From Setomelanomma holmii (Eukaryota > Ascomycota > Dothideomycetes > Pleosporales > Phaeosphaeriaceae), in the NCBI GenBank assembly GCA_010015745.1, contig ML978317.1, forward strand, positions 1-55,212: a stretch of 55,212 bases of DNA, written 5' to 3'. The translations under genes and the position numbers were made by a program. A model generated the notes under the pieces. The model saw only the letters and a list, made by a program, of their open reading frames with translations, was not told the DNA's origin and did no database searches. Of this stretch, positions 21,071-31,192 are shown one piece after another. Within the stretch, counting starts at the first letter, position 1; every line of letters starts with the position of its first letter.

Positions 21071-22693
21071 TTAGAAGATCTTGTTCATCATCTTCCATCC
21101 GCCGCGGCCGCTCTCTTCCCAAGTCTCCGAGATCTCCTCTTCGAACTTGCCAGTCACCAAATCAGCCTCGGCAGGGACGATGAACTTGCTCCTTGTCACA
21201 ATCTTGTGGCCAGTGTAAAGCACAATAAACAAGATCAAGCTGACGTAAGCGATGAAGAAGTTCTCAACATTCCATGGAACGAAGGCGGTGAATCCTTGAG
21301 TGATAGTGATGATGGCGCAGAATGTGAGGCCGTAGGTGGCAAGGTATTTGCCACCCCAGCTCTTGAATGGTAGAGTGTCGCGGTCCATGTTCTGTGCCTT
21401 CAAGGCGCGAATGAATGCAATGTGGCAGATGCAGATACAGCTCCAAGCAATGAAGCCTGCAACGGAGATGATGTTGAGCAGCCAGTTGAAGACCTCGCCA
21501 CCATTTGACGACAGATTCATGTATGCGAGGAGACCCATCGCGGCAGTGATAGCGGTGGCATAGTATGGGACTCCGCGCTTGGTTGTGCGCTTCAGGAATT
21601 GAGGTCCACAATGTTCTTCGGCAAGTCCAACAAGGATACGGCTTCCAGAGTAGACGTTGGAGCTAGCCGCAGACAGCACCACAGTAAGGAGGATAGCATT
21701 CATGATGTCTGGGAGAGCTTTGACGCCTGCGAGCTGGATAGCAATGACGATGGGGCTGGATCCGGCGTTGGTGTCCCCGACGGCAATAGCTTCATTGGTG
21801 TATGGGACTAGAATGCCAATGAAGAAGATGGTGAAGACGAAGAGGGTGAAAATGCTCCAGAAAGTACGGCGAATCGCTTTTGGCATGGTCTTGCGTGGGT
21901 TGGCGGACTCTCCAGCACCAATGGCGCAGAGTTCAGTTCCTTGGTAAGCAAATCCGGCTTGAATGAGTACAGCCCAGAAGCCCACGAATTTCGCAACAGC
22001 TCCTTCGGCAAGGTAGGGAGCAAAAGCTCCGGGCTCATTCCAGTACTTGAAGCCAATGTAGCCTTGGTTGCCAACACCTCCGGCGTTCATGATGATAGCG
22101 AAGATCCAGAAACCAAGAAGAGCAACGACTTTGATCGAAGCAAACCAGAACTCGAATTCTCCAAAAATGTCGACTGGCAAGAAGTTGACGGCAGTGATAG
22201 GAACCCAGAATATGGTGATGAAAATGCCGATGCTGAGGTCAGAGTTCCACCATTGGACGATCAGTCCAGCTGCGGTGAGTTCGAGAGCATATGTGATCGA
22301 CCACGAAAACCAGTAGATCCAGCCCATGCTGAAGCCGAGACTAGGGTCCACGAAGCGGGCAGCGTATTGTGTGAAAGCTCCAGAGATGGGAAGATACGTA
22401 GCCATCTCAGCAAGAGAGAGCATGACCGCGTAAACAAGTGTACCGACGAAAGCGTATGCGAGAAGTGCGCCAGCTGGACCAGCTGTCGCAATCGAACCAC
22501 CACTGGCAATGAAGACACCTGTACCAACCGTTCCTCCTATAGCAATAAATTGCAAATGACTTGAAGACAAATTCCTCTTCAAACCCTCTTCGGGGGTTGC
22601 GGTCTGTTTCTCCACATCGCTCGACGAGTGGGGGACGGACTTGTCGGAATGGTAGTCGCCCTTGGGGAAGACACCCTCTGCAGCAGTCGCCAT
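21071..22693 (-). CDS. Amino acid permease (fungal YAT/AAT family, APC superfamily)
   Basis: An uninterrupted 540-residue protein with about 12 hydrophobic segments. After a polar cytosolic N-terminus comes LKRNLSSSHLQFIAIGGTVGTGVFIASG, the first helix with the broken substrate-binding motif of amino acid permeases. Then follow GPAGALLAYAFVGTLVYAV, SLAEMATYLPISGAFTQYAARF and GESANPRKTMPKAIRR, all hallmarks of the Gap1-like family. The end MMNKIF is polar and cytosolic. It imports amino acids across the plasma membrane by proton symport; specificity cannot be told from sequence. The length is typical, there is no intron and no damage. Its 5' side lies about 330 nt from the end of the pogo-like element, so the insertion may sit in its promoter. 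Confidence 0.94.
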   Translation of the reverse strand: MATAAEGVFPKGDYHSDKSVPHSSSDVEKQTATPEEGLKRNLSSSHLQFIAIGGTVGTGVFIASGGSIATAGPAGALLAYAFVGTLVYAVMLSLAEMATYLPISGAFTQYAARFVDPSLGFSMGWIYWFSWSITYALELTAAGLIVQWWNSDLSIGIFITIFWVPITAVNFLPVDIFGEFEFWFASIKVVALLGFWIFAIIMNAGGVGNQGYIGFKYWNEPGAFAPYLAEGAVAKFVGFWAVLIQAGFAYQGTELCAIGAGESANPRKTMPKAIRRTFWSIFTLFVFTIFFIGILVPYTNEAIAVGDTNAGSSPIVIAIQLAGVKALPDIMNAILLTVVLSAASSNVYSGSRILVGLAEEHCGPQFLKRTTKRGVPYYATAITAAMGLLAYMNLSSNGGEVFNWLLNIISVAGFIAWSCICICHIAFIRALKAQNMDRDTLPFKSWGGKYLATYGLTFCAIITITQGFTAFVPWNVENFFIAYVSLILFIVLYTGHKIVTRSKFIVPAEADLVTGKFEEEISETWEESGRGGWKMMNKIF

Positions 22694-23026
22694 GTCGATG
22701 GTATGTTTGACAATGAAGTCAATGAGTAGGTCGTAACGATTGATGAATGTGACGGATGTCCAGCATCCAAGAGCCAGGACATCAGGAGGTATTTAATCGA
22801 CTTCACGAAGTGAGGTGGAGCCACGTCGCACGACTCCATAAAGCGAACTGGCTCCCAGCCGTCGGGAGCCTCCACGCTCTGGATAGCCCATGGACCAACA
22901 AATTTTCATCGTGGTCCACTTAGACGGGCAACATGATCGTGTTTGTCGAAGGGGTGTGAGTGCTGATGCCTGTGTTGGGTGACGAAAGGAAAATTTGAGG
23001 CAGGGTTTTGTCGGCTAGCGGCGGTA
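22694..23026. other. Permease upstream region up to the transposon
   Basis: Non-coding, presumed promoter of the permease (minus strand). The TA at 23025-23026 is the left half of the pogo target duplication. Confidence 0.5.
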
Positions 23027-23069
23027 CTGTGCCCGTGCGCGTGATGCCCGGGTTCGCGTGATGCCCGCC
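23027..23069 (+). repeat. Left terminal inverted repeat of pogo-like element
   Basis: 43 bp beginning CTGTGCCCGTGCGCGTGATG, preceded by TA. It matches the reverse complement of 34278-34320 at all but two positions. Two CGCGTGATGC motifs at 23038 and 23055 are candidate transposase-binding sites. Confidence 0.93.
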
Positions 23070-23180
23070 CCCAACAACATGAGCAGAGTAGGAAAATTGA
23101 AGCTCTACAACCAGCCACAATAGCTATTATCACGAGATTTTGTGGTGGATGACTAAAGTGATGCTTGCGATCAATTTAGG

Positions 23181-23946
23181 CTACGAATATCTAGTGGGAA
23201 GCTTGACTTTGCGCCCGCTAGTGGTAGTTCTTGTTGTAGGTGGTGGTGCAGGCTTAGCAGCAGAACCACCACGTTCAGCAGGTCGCGCACAATGCGCTCT
23301 CTTTGCCTTTAGCCCAGCCTGTTGTGAGACTGCTCTCTTGCCTCTTCGACACGATTGTGTAGCTTTTTGAGCGGTTGCATCGTCTCTCTCTTCCTGCTTT
23401 CTGCGCTCAACTTCAAGCTTCTCTGCAGCCTTTCTTTCCTTCTCCTTCTCCCGCTCCTCCTTAGCCACCTCTCTCGCTACACGCTTCTCTTCGGCTAGCT
23501 TCTGCTTAAACAAGGAGTTTTGAGCTCTAAGGTCCTTCATCTCAGCTTTTTTAAGCTGCTCCTCTCTCTCCACGTGCTCTCACGCTCTCACGAAAGTTCG
23601 CTTCGGTGACCTTTCTAGGAGACCAGAATTGAGCTCCTCCATGGTACTCTTGACGCTGTTGAAGGTCAAGAGCTTTGCCTTTCTTCTGGTGTCTCTTTTC
23701 GGTAACAAGAGCCTTCTTTAAGCCCTCGTTCTCATGCTTAACAAGCTCATTTTCCACCTGAAGATTGTGGAGAGATCGACTTAACTTCTTTGCTTCAATC
23801 GAAGCTAAGTCCTCTACAGCAACATAGAACAACTTAGAGAGCTCTCTCTATGTGCGCTCACCTTGCTCCTCATCGCTTTTGGAGCTCTCATCTTTATCCG
23901 AAGTCTTCTTTTGGAAGCGCTTAAGTATGACGTCCCTGTTGGTTGG
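23181..23946 (-). pseudogene. Pogo transposase, C-terminal coiled-coil part
   Basis: This continues the frame of the N-terminal part across the LINE insertion: TSD, then RDVILKRFQKKTSDKDE, one in-frame TAG (GERT*REL), then LFYVAVEDLASIEAKK and KKGKALDLQQRQEYHGGAQF, a signature of fungal pogo transposases. A one-base frameshift near 23570 leads into a charged coiled coil (REEQLKKAEMKDLRAQNSLF) and the end GRKVKLPTRYS. The related element at the window edge ends with PVKLPTKFSSTN. Confidence 0.85.
23935..23946. repeat. Left copy of the 12-bp LINE target-site duplication
   Basis: CCTGTTGGTTGG, repeated exactly at 33095-33106. It lies inside the pogo transposase coding sequence. Confidence 0.88.
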
Positions 23947-23972
23947 GTTGGTTGGTTGGTTGGTTGGTTGGT
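23947..23972 (-). repeat. Tetranucleotide 3' tail of the LINE
   Basis: 26 nt of GTTG repeat on the plus strand, which reads as CCAA repeats at the 3' end of the LINE in place of poly(A). It directly abuts the target duplication, which itself is CCAACCAACAGG on that strand. Confidence 0.85.
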
Positions 23973-24206
23973 ATTCATTTTTCGTCTAGTTAATGGGGAT
24001 TAAGTCCACCATCTCGCCTCCCAAAGGGCATATACGATGTGCTAAGCTATAGAATTATAGTGCTGCTGCACTACCTTAGAAAGCATTTCTTGCCTGCGCG
24101 GGTATTGCTACCATTTCAGAGATACAGCTCCCCTTCCAGTTAGGGAGACTGAGCGATGTATGTACATTAGAGTGGTTTTCTTGCATCTTAAGGCATCTAT
24201 ATGCTA

Positions 24207-24234
24207 AGAGAGAAAGAGAGAGAGAGAGAGAGAG
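24207..24234 (+). repeat. GA microsatellite
   Basis: Nearly pure AG/GA dinucleotide run in the LINE 3' untranslated region, followed by a purine-rich stretch to about 24270. Confidence 0.7.
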
Positions 24235-24382
24235 TGTAGGGGGAGGAGGGAAGAGAGGAAGAGAGGTGGGGGGTGTTGCATCTGTTGTGCTGGGCCTAGT
24301 TCCGCCAGGTGCTGCCTTGCCCGTTGCTGTTGCAGGGCAGGAGGGGCTACCGGGGACAAACCTTGGTGTAATATTGTGTAAG

Positions 24383-25006
24383 TTAGATGAAGGCTTCAAA
24401 GGCCTCTAGGTCCCCTATCAGCACCGCAGTGTACGCTAGGCTGTCAGCCCGGCTAGATAGCGGTGTAGGTGGTCGAAGTGGCCATCGGCCAAAGGCCTCT
24501 AGCGTCTTGCGGCAGAGCACAAGGTGCTCTGGCGTCTTGTCGCGCCCGCATAAGCAGGTGAGGTTTGCGTTCTTATAGTTGTACTTTCGGTGGTACCAGG
24601 CAAAGTCCCTATGTCTAGATCAGATAGAGAGTAGTCTAGCTAAGGTGGCTCTTAGTAGGCCGAGCTCCTTTAGACTGCTGCGTGGTGCATAGTCTAGGTG
24701 CCAGCTTTTGTACTATTTTGAGAGCTTAGTCTTCTTGTCAGACCACCAGATCTGCTGTGTGCGTCGTAGTGTCTTGCGGGCTATTGTCTTGATGCCTGAG
24801 AGTGTAGGCAGAGCAGCTTTACCCGTTAGGGGTGATAGGTGTTAGGCTTCTAGGTTGGCTAATCTGTCTGCTGCCTCATTTCCGTCAATGCCTAGGTGTC
24901 CAGGGGCCTATTTGATAGAGACGTCGTGAGTCTCCATAGCGCTATGGCACTCCAGGAAGGCCCATTGAGAGGTAGAGGGTGCGTCGCCCCTCAGGCACCA
25001 TATGAC
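24383..25006 (-). pseudogene. LINE ORF2, rest of RNase H and C-terminal zinc-knuckle region
   Basis: This resumes exactly after the hAT target duplication: IWCLRGDAPSTSQWAFLECH, then APGHLGIDGNEAADRLA, the RNase H signature. The C-terminal LTCLCGRDKTPEHLVLC is a Cys/His motif common at the end of fungal LINE ORF2. The stop TAA is at 24383-24385. Its frame equals that of 28117-31192 once the hAT insertion and one duplication are removed. Some internal TAG codons are present. Confidence 0.83.
24999..25006. repeat. Left 8-bp hAT target-site duplication
   Basis: CATATGAC, repeated exactly at 28117-28124; 8 bp is the hAT length. Confidence 0.9.
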
Positions 25007-28000
25007 CAGAGTTGTCAACAATCCGGCCGGCTGGATACCTATTTTGGGAGGCCTCCGGCCGGCCGGCTGGCTTGATTAGCTGCAGAGCGTCGGCCGGCTT
25101 GATGTAGCCGTGTCGGCCGGTTGCCTAATTAGGAAAGTTGTATAGGAAAGTTGGAGTCGTATTTCTCAGCCAACGGCCCATGTTGCCATGCCGTATCTGG
25201 TATCTAACTGCTCCTCAGTAACAGCATTCTCATCCACCTCATCGTCGCTGCCAATACCAGCTCTTCTCTATCTCCTATTACACTGTATTGCTGCCAAAAG
25301 CTCAGGTGAGATACCTCGTCGGCAAGGCTCTAGCAGGTTGCCAAGCTCACTAAAGACGCGTTCACACTCACAGCTTAAGGCTGGGATAGAGAGTATGTTG
25401 AGCGCAAGTTTGCTAAGGTTAGGGTAGCGATCGCGCAGCTCTACCCAGTATTTTATAGGGTTTCTTGCGTGCTCGCTATCCTTTGCAGCACATAGCTTGC
25501 AGCGCTTCTACTGTTCGAACTCGTCCTCCTCGTTGTTGCCTACGCTAGCTGGGTCGACGATACTATCAATCGCGTTGTTAATATTATTAGCAAATATTCG
25601 CGTGCATGTGCGCGGCCTTGCCAAGCCTTTGTACTCAGCCCACAGGGCGTGAAAATTACGATTATTCGACTCCAGCCATGTGGGCTCCCAAACCATATCG
25701 CAGTAGTTCTTGAGTCGTGGGTGGAGGATCGTAGCAGCGTAATAAGCTGGCGATAGGTCAAGCCTGTTGTAATAGTCGCGCGCCTTGACAATGGCGGCTC
25801 AGAGGTTGATTGGGAGGTGGTCTTTGGGCGCCTTATTGTGATGGTGATGCTCAACGTCCTCGTAGCTTTGGAGTCGCGATTCTAGTACTCCAAGTAAGTA
25901 CTTAAATACAGGAATAATCTCAGCAATGGAGCCGAATCTGCTAGGTGCTTTGCTAGCTTTTTTATCGTCCTCATCACTGCCTTGCCCGCGTCCTTCAAGG
26001 CGTTTTGTACACTCCTTCAGCGGCCTAAGAACGTCTATATACTCATTGACCACTTGCCAATCAGCAGCGCTGAGGCCGTCTGATCTCATCCACACAGGCG
26101 CGTCAGGTAGATGGTTGTTGCGACTTCAGGCGTAAGCGTCTTCGTTCTTGATGCGATCGATGTGGCTGTTCGCGTAAGCACTTACTGCTGCCTGCAGTTT
26201 GACAGCGCGCTTAAAGCATGAGTAGTACGAGTTCCAGCGTGTGACAACTGGCTTAATGGGCTCAAGTATCTCCTGCTTGTTGGTGGGTAGCTTGCGTTAG
26301 GCTAGGCGTTGAAAATCTTCAAAAAGCTTGTACTGCTGCGGTGTTTTGATGAAGGTGATAACGCCAAGAAGTTCGCCCAATGGCCCATCGCGTCGCCAGT
26401 CCTTCATGAGATGCGTCTCCTCCACTATATCAGATGTGGCGTGATTGTTGTTAAAGGCCTCTGCTTTCTTGCCCTAAAGGAGCACCTGGCTGATGAGGTT
26501 GAGCGTGTGAGGACTGCAGCGGAGGCGACGGTGAACAGCATTGAAGCTCCACTCAGGCAATCGCGCGATAGCTTCAACAGCCGTGTCGTTATTGCTCGCA
26601 TTGTCGAGGACAAAGTAGCCAATATTGCGTGTACTTATGCCAAAGTTCTGTAGGATTATTAACACTACCTCAGCTAGCTTCTCGCCTGAGTGGGCGCCTG
26701 TAAGCTGAGGCAGCGCAATAGGCAAGTCGCAAAGCCTGCCGTCGGCCCTAACGTAATAGGCGACAATACCAAGAAAGCCCTTCTTGCCGCCCTTTGTCGT
26801 CCATCCGTCAAAGCTTAGGTGTACTTTGCTTATTGCGTGTGACAGCTCTATAACAACCAGCAGCTTAAGATAATTGTACAGGCGCATGACGTAGCGCGAG
26901 ACGCTGTTATAAGACAACTATAGAGCGTCTTTAGCCAACGGGTTAGCAAGGCGTATAAGGCGTTAAAAAGCTGGCTTTTCAAACTCAGATAGTGGGTGAT
27001 TATTCTCAATAAGCCACCTAACAGCTGCGAGCCTGAAGCGGTGAATATTGAAGCCGCTGAGCTTATTTGCAACCGCCTGTGAGACGGGCTTGCCGCCAGT
27101 CATTAGGACGTCGTGAATAGTACTCCCTTGCTTCGCTTTTGGTGTTGTGCCTAGCTTAAAAATATTATAGCTAGGCTTATCCTCCTCTAGGTGACGCTTA
27201 GCAGCAGAAATTGAGCTTGTTGTATGGAAGACTCCACGGCCAATAAACCGGTGATGGTGACAGTAGTGGCATACCCAATAGATACGACTTAGGTCGCTGC
27301 GCGCGGCGACGCAATAGCTATAGCAATAGACCCAGCTTTTCTTGTACTTGTAGCTCTTTAGAGGCAGCTAGTACTTCTTTAAGCAACTCTAATTAATGCT
27401 GTCGTATTTATCTATGAGGTGGGCGTCGAAAGCTTCAATTTCCTCTTCCTCATTATCTTCAGGTGCCTCAGAAGCTGCAGCAGTAGCATGCTCGCTGCCC
27501 TTAGGTGGCGCAACAATAGAGTCTTCAGCGCGCGACTCTCGAATACGCGCTTTAAACGTAGGTGCCTGTGACTTACTTATAAGGGCTTGAAGGGCGTTCG
27601 TGATAGGCGGAGGAGGAGAAGAAGATACAGCAGGTGCTTGAGAGTTGATAGGAATTGGCTGACTGGCGGTGCCTTTGGCGCGTTTCTTCGGACGAGATGA
27701 CGCGTTAGAAAAGGCGCGTTTTGTGGACTTTTTGGCCACGATAGGCATAAGGACTACAGCAAGGAAGCAGTAATAAAACACTAAGAAATTTAAGTATATA
27801 GGTAGTAGATTAGTAGAGTCAAAAGTATCGTGTATGTAGGAAGACGCGTTAAGGTAAGTGATTACCTAAGCTAGTTATCTGCAACTACAACACTAAAAAA
27901 GTATCGTAAGATAGCATTTGCTGCAAAATTAATAGCCTTAACGTCCACCTATTTCTATGTGGAAAAGTACCCAGCCAACCTGGCCAAATACGGCTTTTGC

Positions 28001-28116
28001 TGCTCCTCAGCCGGCTGGATACCTATTTTTCGCGGCCTTTGGCTGGCCGGCCGGATACCTATATTAATAAGGCTGGCCTTCAAGCCATCCGGCCAGCCGT
28101 ATTGTTGACAAGTCTG
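25007..28116 (-). mobile_element. hAT DNA transposon inserted in the LINE RNase H domain
   Basis: A 3110-bp element flanked by the 8-bp duplication CATATGAC. Its ends are inverted repeats: left CAGAGTTGTCAACAATCCGG, right (reverse complement) CAGACTTGTCAACAATACGG. Subterminal GCCGGC-rich motifs recur near both ends, including a shared CCGGCTGGATACCTATTTT. It encodes one hAT transposase on the minus strand. As the innermost element it is the youngest insertion in the nest, yet it is already full of stop codons. Confidence 0.93.
25166..27748 (-). pseudogene. hAT transposase, in one frame with several nonsense codons
   Basis: The frame opens at ATG 27748 (MPIVAKKSTKRAF) and ends at TGA 25166-25168, 861 codons with no frameshift. 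Roughly nine or more internal stops break it. Visible parts in order: basic N-terminus; BED-type zinc finger (WVCHYCHHHRF ... SAAKRHLEE); catalytic core with KVHLSFDGWTTKGGKKGF and GYFVLDNASNNDTAVEAIA; CSPHTLNLISQ; and the C-terminal dimerisation region CECERVFSELGNLLEPCRRG. Most stops are TAG or TAA at positions where CAG, CAA or TGG would fit. A cut-and-paste transposase when intact. Confidence 0.88.
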
Positions 28117-28124
28117 CATATGAC
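28117..28124. repeat. Right 8-bp hAT target-site duplication
   Basis: CATATGAC, identical to 24999-25006. Confidence 0.9.
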
Positions 28125-31100
28125 TGAGGTGCTGTCTATGCATAGCCAGATTCGACGGGTATTAAGCTCTGGTTGTCTTATGGTGTGCTGGAGGCCTCTC
28201 TATGCTCCTACTGCCTCAGCGTCAAAGACGTGCAAGGTAGAGTTAAGTGACCCGCGTCCAGTCTGCAGTTGCTTTCCGTTCTAGTACACTGCAAAGCCGT
28301 AGGTGACCTGCTTTTCTCCTTCCTTTGTGTACTGTTCAGAGCCATCTGAGAAGATGGTTACGTCTAGTGGTAGGAGGTGGGCCCACTATATATTAAAAGC
28401 CTTAGCTGCAGTCTTCTTGTCTATGCCAAACGTTAGGTCAGTTCGACAGCTAGTTGAGTAGTGAGGGGCTGTGAGTGTAGTCCTAAGGATCTCTGGTAGT
28501 AGAGATGCGATCTGTTAGACTTTGGTCTTAACCCGCTGGGGTTGTCCCGTTTTTACGCCTCTATTTACTACATGTATTGCTGTGTGCCTAGTAAGAGGGT
28601 GGTCTGCATCTGTAGTGCGCAAGTGGGTTACAAATCTAAGTTTAGCTTCCTCTAGTGCTACTGCTGCAGTTAGTAGTCTGGCGTCTCGGAAGAGTGCAGC
28701 TATAGGGGTTGTTCTCCACGCTGGTAGAATGCCCCTTGCTGCTATAGCTAGTGTCTTGTCTATAGCAGCTATGTGCCATCCAATGTAAGCGCTGACCTCT
28801 TGTAGCCTGCCTGGTTTAAGTGTATGTGGCTGTTTAGTTCAGCCTCTGTACCAGCATTCAGTCCCATACAGAAGCGACGGGTATACACAGGCAATAGTAG
28901 CCTTGCAGAGGGAGCTAGCTAGTGGTCCATAGGTGGTTCTAGCTAGACTGCGAATATGATAGGCTACCCTAGCAGCTTTTGCAGTGCGTGTGGCTACATG
29001 TCGTCTAAAGGTGAGTCTACGGTCAAACCACACTCCTAGCCAACGCAGGGCTGGCTGGCTGTGCTCTCCACCCAGGAGGATAGGGTGGATCGTGAGCTGC
29101 TCGTCTACAACACACGGTGGTGCATAGCTACTCCGCTGTCTAGTCAGGTGTATCATTTCCTGCTTCTCTGGGGCAAAGGTGACCTTGTTAGCCTCGCCCT
29201 ATGCTCTAATCTGCCTTAGATCGGATGCTAGGAGCTCTACGTTGTCGTCTATAGAGTGTGAGGCCCGGTATAGACATATGTCGTCTGCATATCCAAATCT
29301 CCGTTCTGTGTCCATAGATAGTAGTTCTGCTAGGTACAGTGTGTATAGGACGGGCGAGAGAGGCGAGCCTTAGGGAGTGCCACAGACGACAGGGTAGCTA
29401 GGTATGGTGACCTGTCTAAGGCGGACTTAGACTCTCCAGTCTGTAAAGAATAAGTCTACAAAGAGAACAGTCCTTTATAGCCAGCCCTGTTAGACTATTC
29501 AGTGTAGCAGGCGGTTCTTAAGGAGCGCATTAAAGGCGCCTTGCACATCTAGGGTGACTATAGTGACATTCTTTCTAAGTACCTATGCTGCTTCTATGTT
29601 GTAGGTGAACGCTGCAGTAAGGTCAGCTGCAGAGCGCTTTAGAAGGGCGCCGCCATGCTAGGGACTAAGGATCTTGTGTGTTATAGCGGTCTAGGCAATT
29701 CTTCTAGCTACTGTTTGTTCAAGTCCCTTTCTAATGCAAGAGAGGAGCGCTATAAGTCTCTAGGAGCAGGGTGATGTTCAGTCTGTCTTTCCTGCCTTAG
29801 GAATCATTGCTACCTCGGCAAGCTTCTACTGTGCTAGGAAGTAGTTAAGCTTAAGGCATCGCTGGAAGATTCTTCGTATGAGTTCCCTAACCTGAGCCTA
29901 GCAGGCACGGAGTAGTCGCACAGTAGAGCGGTCAGTGCCTGGTGAGGTGCTTGAGACCCCTACCGTGTTTCGTTCAGTTTCCTCTAGTGAGATGTGTGTG
30001 CTCCACAGGAGGGCATCTGCATTCTCCTGGTCTAGGAAGTGTCTGAGGTCATCCTCTGCTGTGTACCGGTTAAGGACCTCCTCTCGTAGAGCCTCTGCCT
30101 TCTCTAGGGGGGCTAATATTGTCCTGTTGTTTACTATAAGAGGAGTGTCCTAGTTCTCTAGTGTGAGTTTGTGCCAGGCAATAATCCTAAATAGGTCCTT
30201 GTCGTCCTTGGCATTGTCAATGACATGCCGCCAGTACTGCCTCTTAGCCTGTCGGACGGTAGTCTTGAAGGCCTGTCTCTCCTCCTGTAGACTGCTAGAG
30301 CAGAGCTGTCTGGCATGTTTGTAGGCCTGGTAGGCAGTTTTGCACTCCCTGGTCCACCATGGTGCCGCGCGGCCTTCCTTGCGGTCAGGCTTGCCTGCTG
30401 TCTGTACAGAGTGCTGTATAGTCTCTGTAAGCAGCATGACACATTCCTCTAGCTGTGCTGCGTCCTGTGTTGCAAGCGGGTCTGGGATGCTCTAGACACC
30501 TATCTCCACTAGCCCAGCAAACTTAGGTAGGCTTGCCTCAGGGACTCTGTAGTGGTACTGCTCTAGATGCGGAGTGCCTGGCGTAGAGATAGGGACAGTG
30601 GTTACTATTGTCTCATAGTCTGAGCCGCTGTGCATGCTAGCATCAACAGCAGACTAGGCAAATAGAATGTTAGAGAAGGTAAGGTCAAGAACATGGCCAG
30701 CGCAGTGTGTTGGCTGCCCTGGCACACCAATGTAGTCTATAGACACGTTAGCAGCCTATCTAGCTAGCTCCACCCCCCCGTTAGCTGCAGTGACAGTAGG
30801 CTTAAACGATTCATGTCTAGCGTTGAAGTCTCCTCCTATAAGGCAGAGTTGAGAGGGTATAAGATGTGTGACGTATTGGATAACGTGTGGGGTGTGTGGC
30901 TGTCTGTAGCAGTTGAGTATAGAAACTCTGTTTACTACAGCCCAGAGCATGTCTGGGTGGTTGAGGCTCTCTCTAGCCTGGTATTGTAAGTGGCGTCCTT
31001 TGCGGATGTAGGTCATCACCCTAGGGCGGGCTGAGCCTGGTGTGTTAGGGCTGTCCCAGGTGCTGATAGGTGCTAGGTGTGTGAAACCAGGGTAGGTGGA

Positions 31101-31192
31101 AGTTCTTAAGTTAGCACATGTAAAGAGCTCTTAAACACACACGACATCTATGCCCTTCTGAAAGGCTACCTCTAGTATAGTGATGTGCCAGG
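28117..31192 (-). pseudogene. LINE ORF2, endonuclease, reverse transcriptase and start of RNase H
   Basis: One frame carries an exonuclease-endonuclease-phosphatase domain (LCLIGGDFNARHESF; SIDYIGVPGQ), a linker (WWTRECKTAYQAYKHARQL), then reverse transcriptase with the catalytic FGYADDICLY (YADD at 29280-29291) and LRWLGVWFDRRLTF. The RNase H begins with TDGSEQ and DAEAVGAWRGL, and reaches LCIDSTSVI where the hAT element interrupts it. The start overlaps the ORF1 end in another frame and is approximate. Multiple TAG/TGA codons interrupt the frame. Confidence 0.85.

Noticed and set aside
21941..22564. 207-codon plus-strand open frame
   Set aside because: Antisense to the intact amino acid permease.
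23947..23972. Telomere-like or ordinary microsatellite
   Set aside because: The GTTG repeat directly abuts a 12-bp target duplication and is the LINE 3' tail. It is not a TTAGGG-type telomere.
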